Below, in pieces: positions 63,925 through 64,000 of a stretch of DNA of 64,000 nucleotides. The translations under genes and the position numbers were made by a program. The notes beneath the pieces are model-generated. The model was given only the letters and a program-made list of their open reading frames with translations, was not told the origin of the DNA and made no database searches. The DNA comes from Adiantum capillus-veneris (Eukaryota; Streptophyta; Polypodiopsida; Polypodiales; Pteridaceae). The stretch spans positions 3,744,501 to 3,808,500 of the forward strand of contig CM043968.1 of assembly GCA_014529385.2 (NCBI GenBank), written 5' to 3'. Within the stretch, counting starts at the first letter, position 1. The number at the start of each line of letters is the position of its first letter.

Positions 63925-64000
63925 TTTTGTGATTACCTTAGGCTGTAGAAAGGTTGCCCGTTAGGTTGAGCTTCCAAAGACAAATGCGGTAAACCCCCTT

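Overview
This window is plant nuclear DNA made almost entirely of transposable elements; I see no conventional host gene. The evidence for a land plant is: Ty1/copia elements primed by initiator-Met tRNA, Ty3/gypsy elements of Athila/Tat type (one with a TGGCGCCGCTGCCGGGGA-type primer site), CACTA ends with En/Spm-type accessory proteins, and very heavy CT/GA microsatellites. The nested, gene-poor layout suggests a large, repeat-rich genome, such as a gymnosperm, fern or other lineage; the species cannot be fixed from this window.

Layout. 1-6.7 kb: low-information DNA with a palindrome array (1.98-2.9 kb), a 112-bp tandem duplication and one degenerate minus-strand ORF. 6.7-9.3 kb: decayed minus-strand copia-like element. 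9.3-27.1 kb: a nest. An old chromovirus-like gypsy (element C) has a 10.4-kb gypsy (element A, 9618-20057, TSD GAGAT) in its 5' LTR and a 5.1-kb copia (21244-26355) inside its reverse transcriptase. 28.0-31.1 kb: short, internally deleted minus-strand copia (TSD CCTAT). 31.1-35.7 kb: two CACTA-type 3' halves. 35.7-43.1 kb: a copia LTR end with primer site, a MITE-like hairpin, a foldback element, a second copy of element C on the minus strand, microsatellites and a third CACTA 3' end. 43143-61760: an 18.6-kb, young and nearly complete gypsy (element B, TSD AAGAG). 61.8-64 kb: a LINE C-terminal fragment and long CT/TA microsatellites.

Element B is the main interest. Its order is 5' LTR, PBS, leader with palindromes, ORF1, gag, a frame-broken linker, protease 1, RT-RNaseH-integrase, protease-like domain 2, a Trp-rich repeat tail, a second palindrome region, a roughly 1,080-residue extra ORF with breaks, PPT and 3' LTR. 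It has a tandemly duplicated integrase zinc-binding domain with all metal ligands kept in both copies. It has retropepsin-like DSG domains on both sides of pol, and a canonical A AAA AAG slippery heptamer in the right register between protease and pol. It also has nine copies of a perfect or near-perfect 22-bp palindrome (GACATCATACG plus its reverse complement), mostly about 284 bp apart, in both non-coding regions. A different palindrome with about 293-bp spacing lies at 1984-2596.

LTR comparison by eye gives this order of age: element B youngest (7 substitutions in about 560 bp), then copia 1 (about 8 substitutions in 227 bp), copia 2 (13 in 192 bp, 12 of them transitions), with elements A and C oldest by decay of their coding regions.
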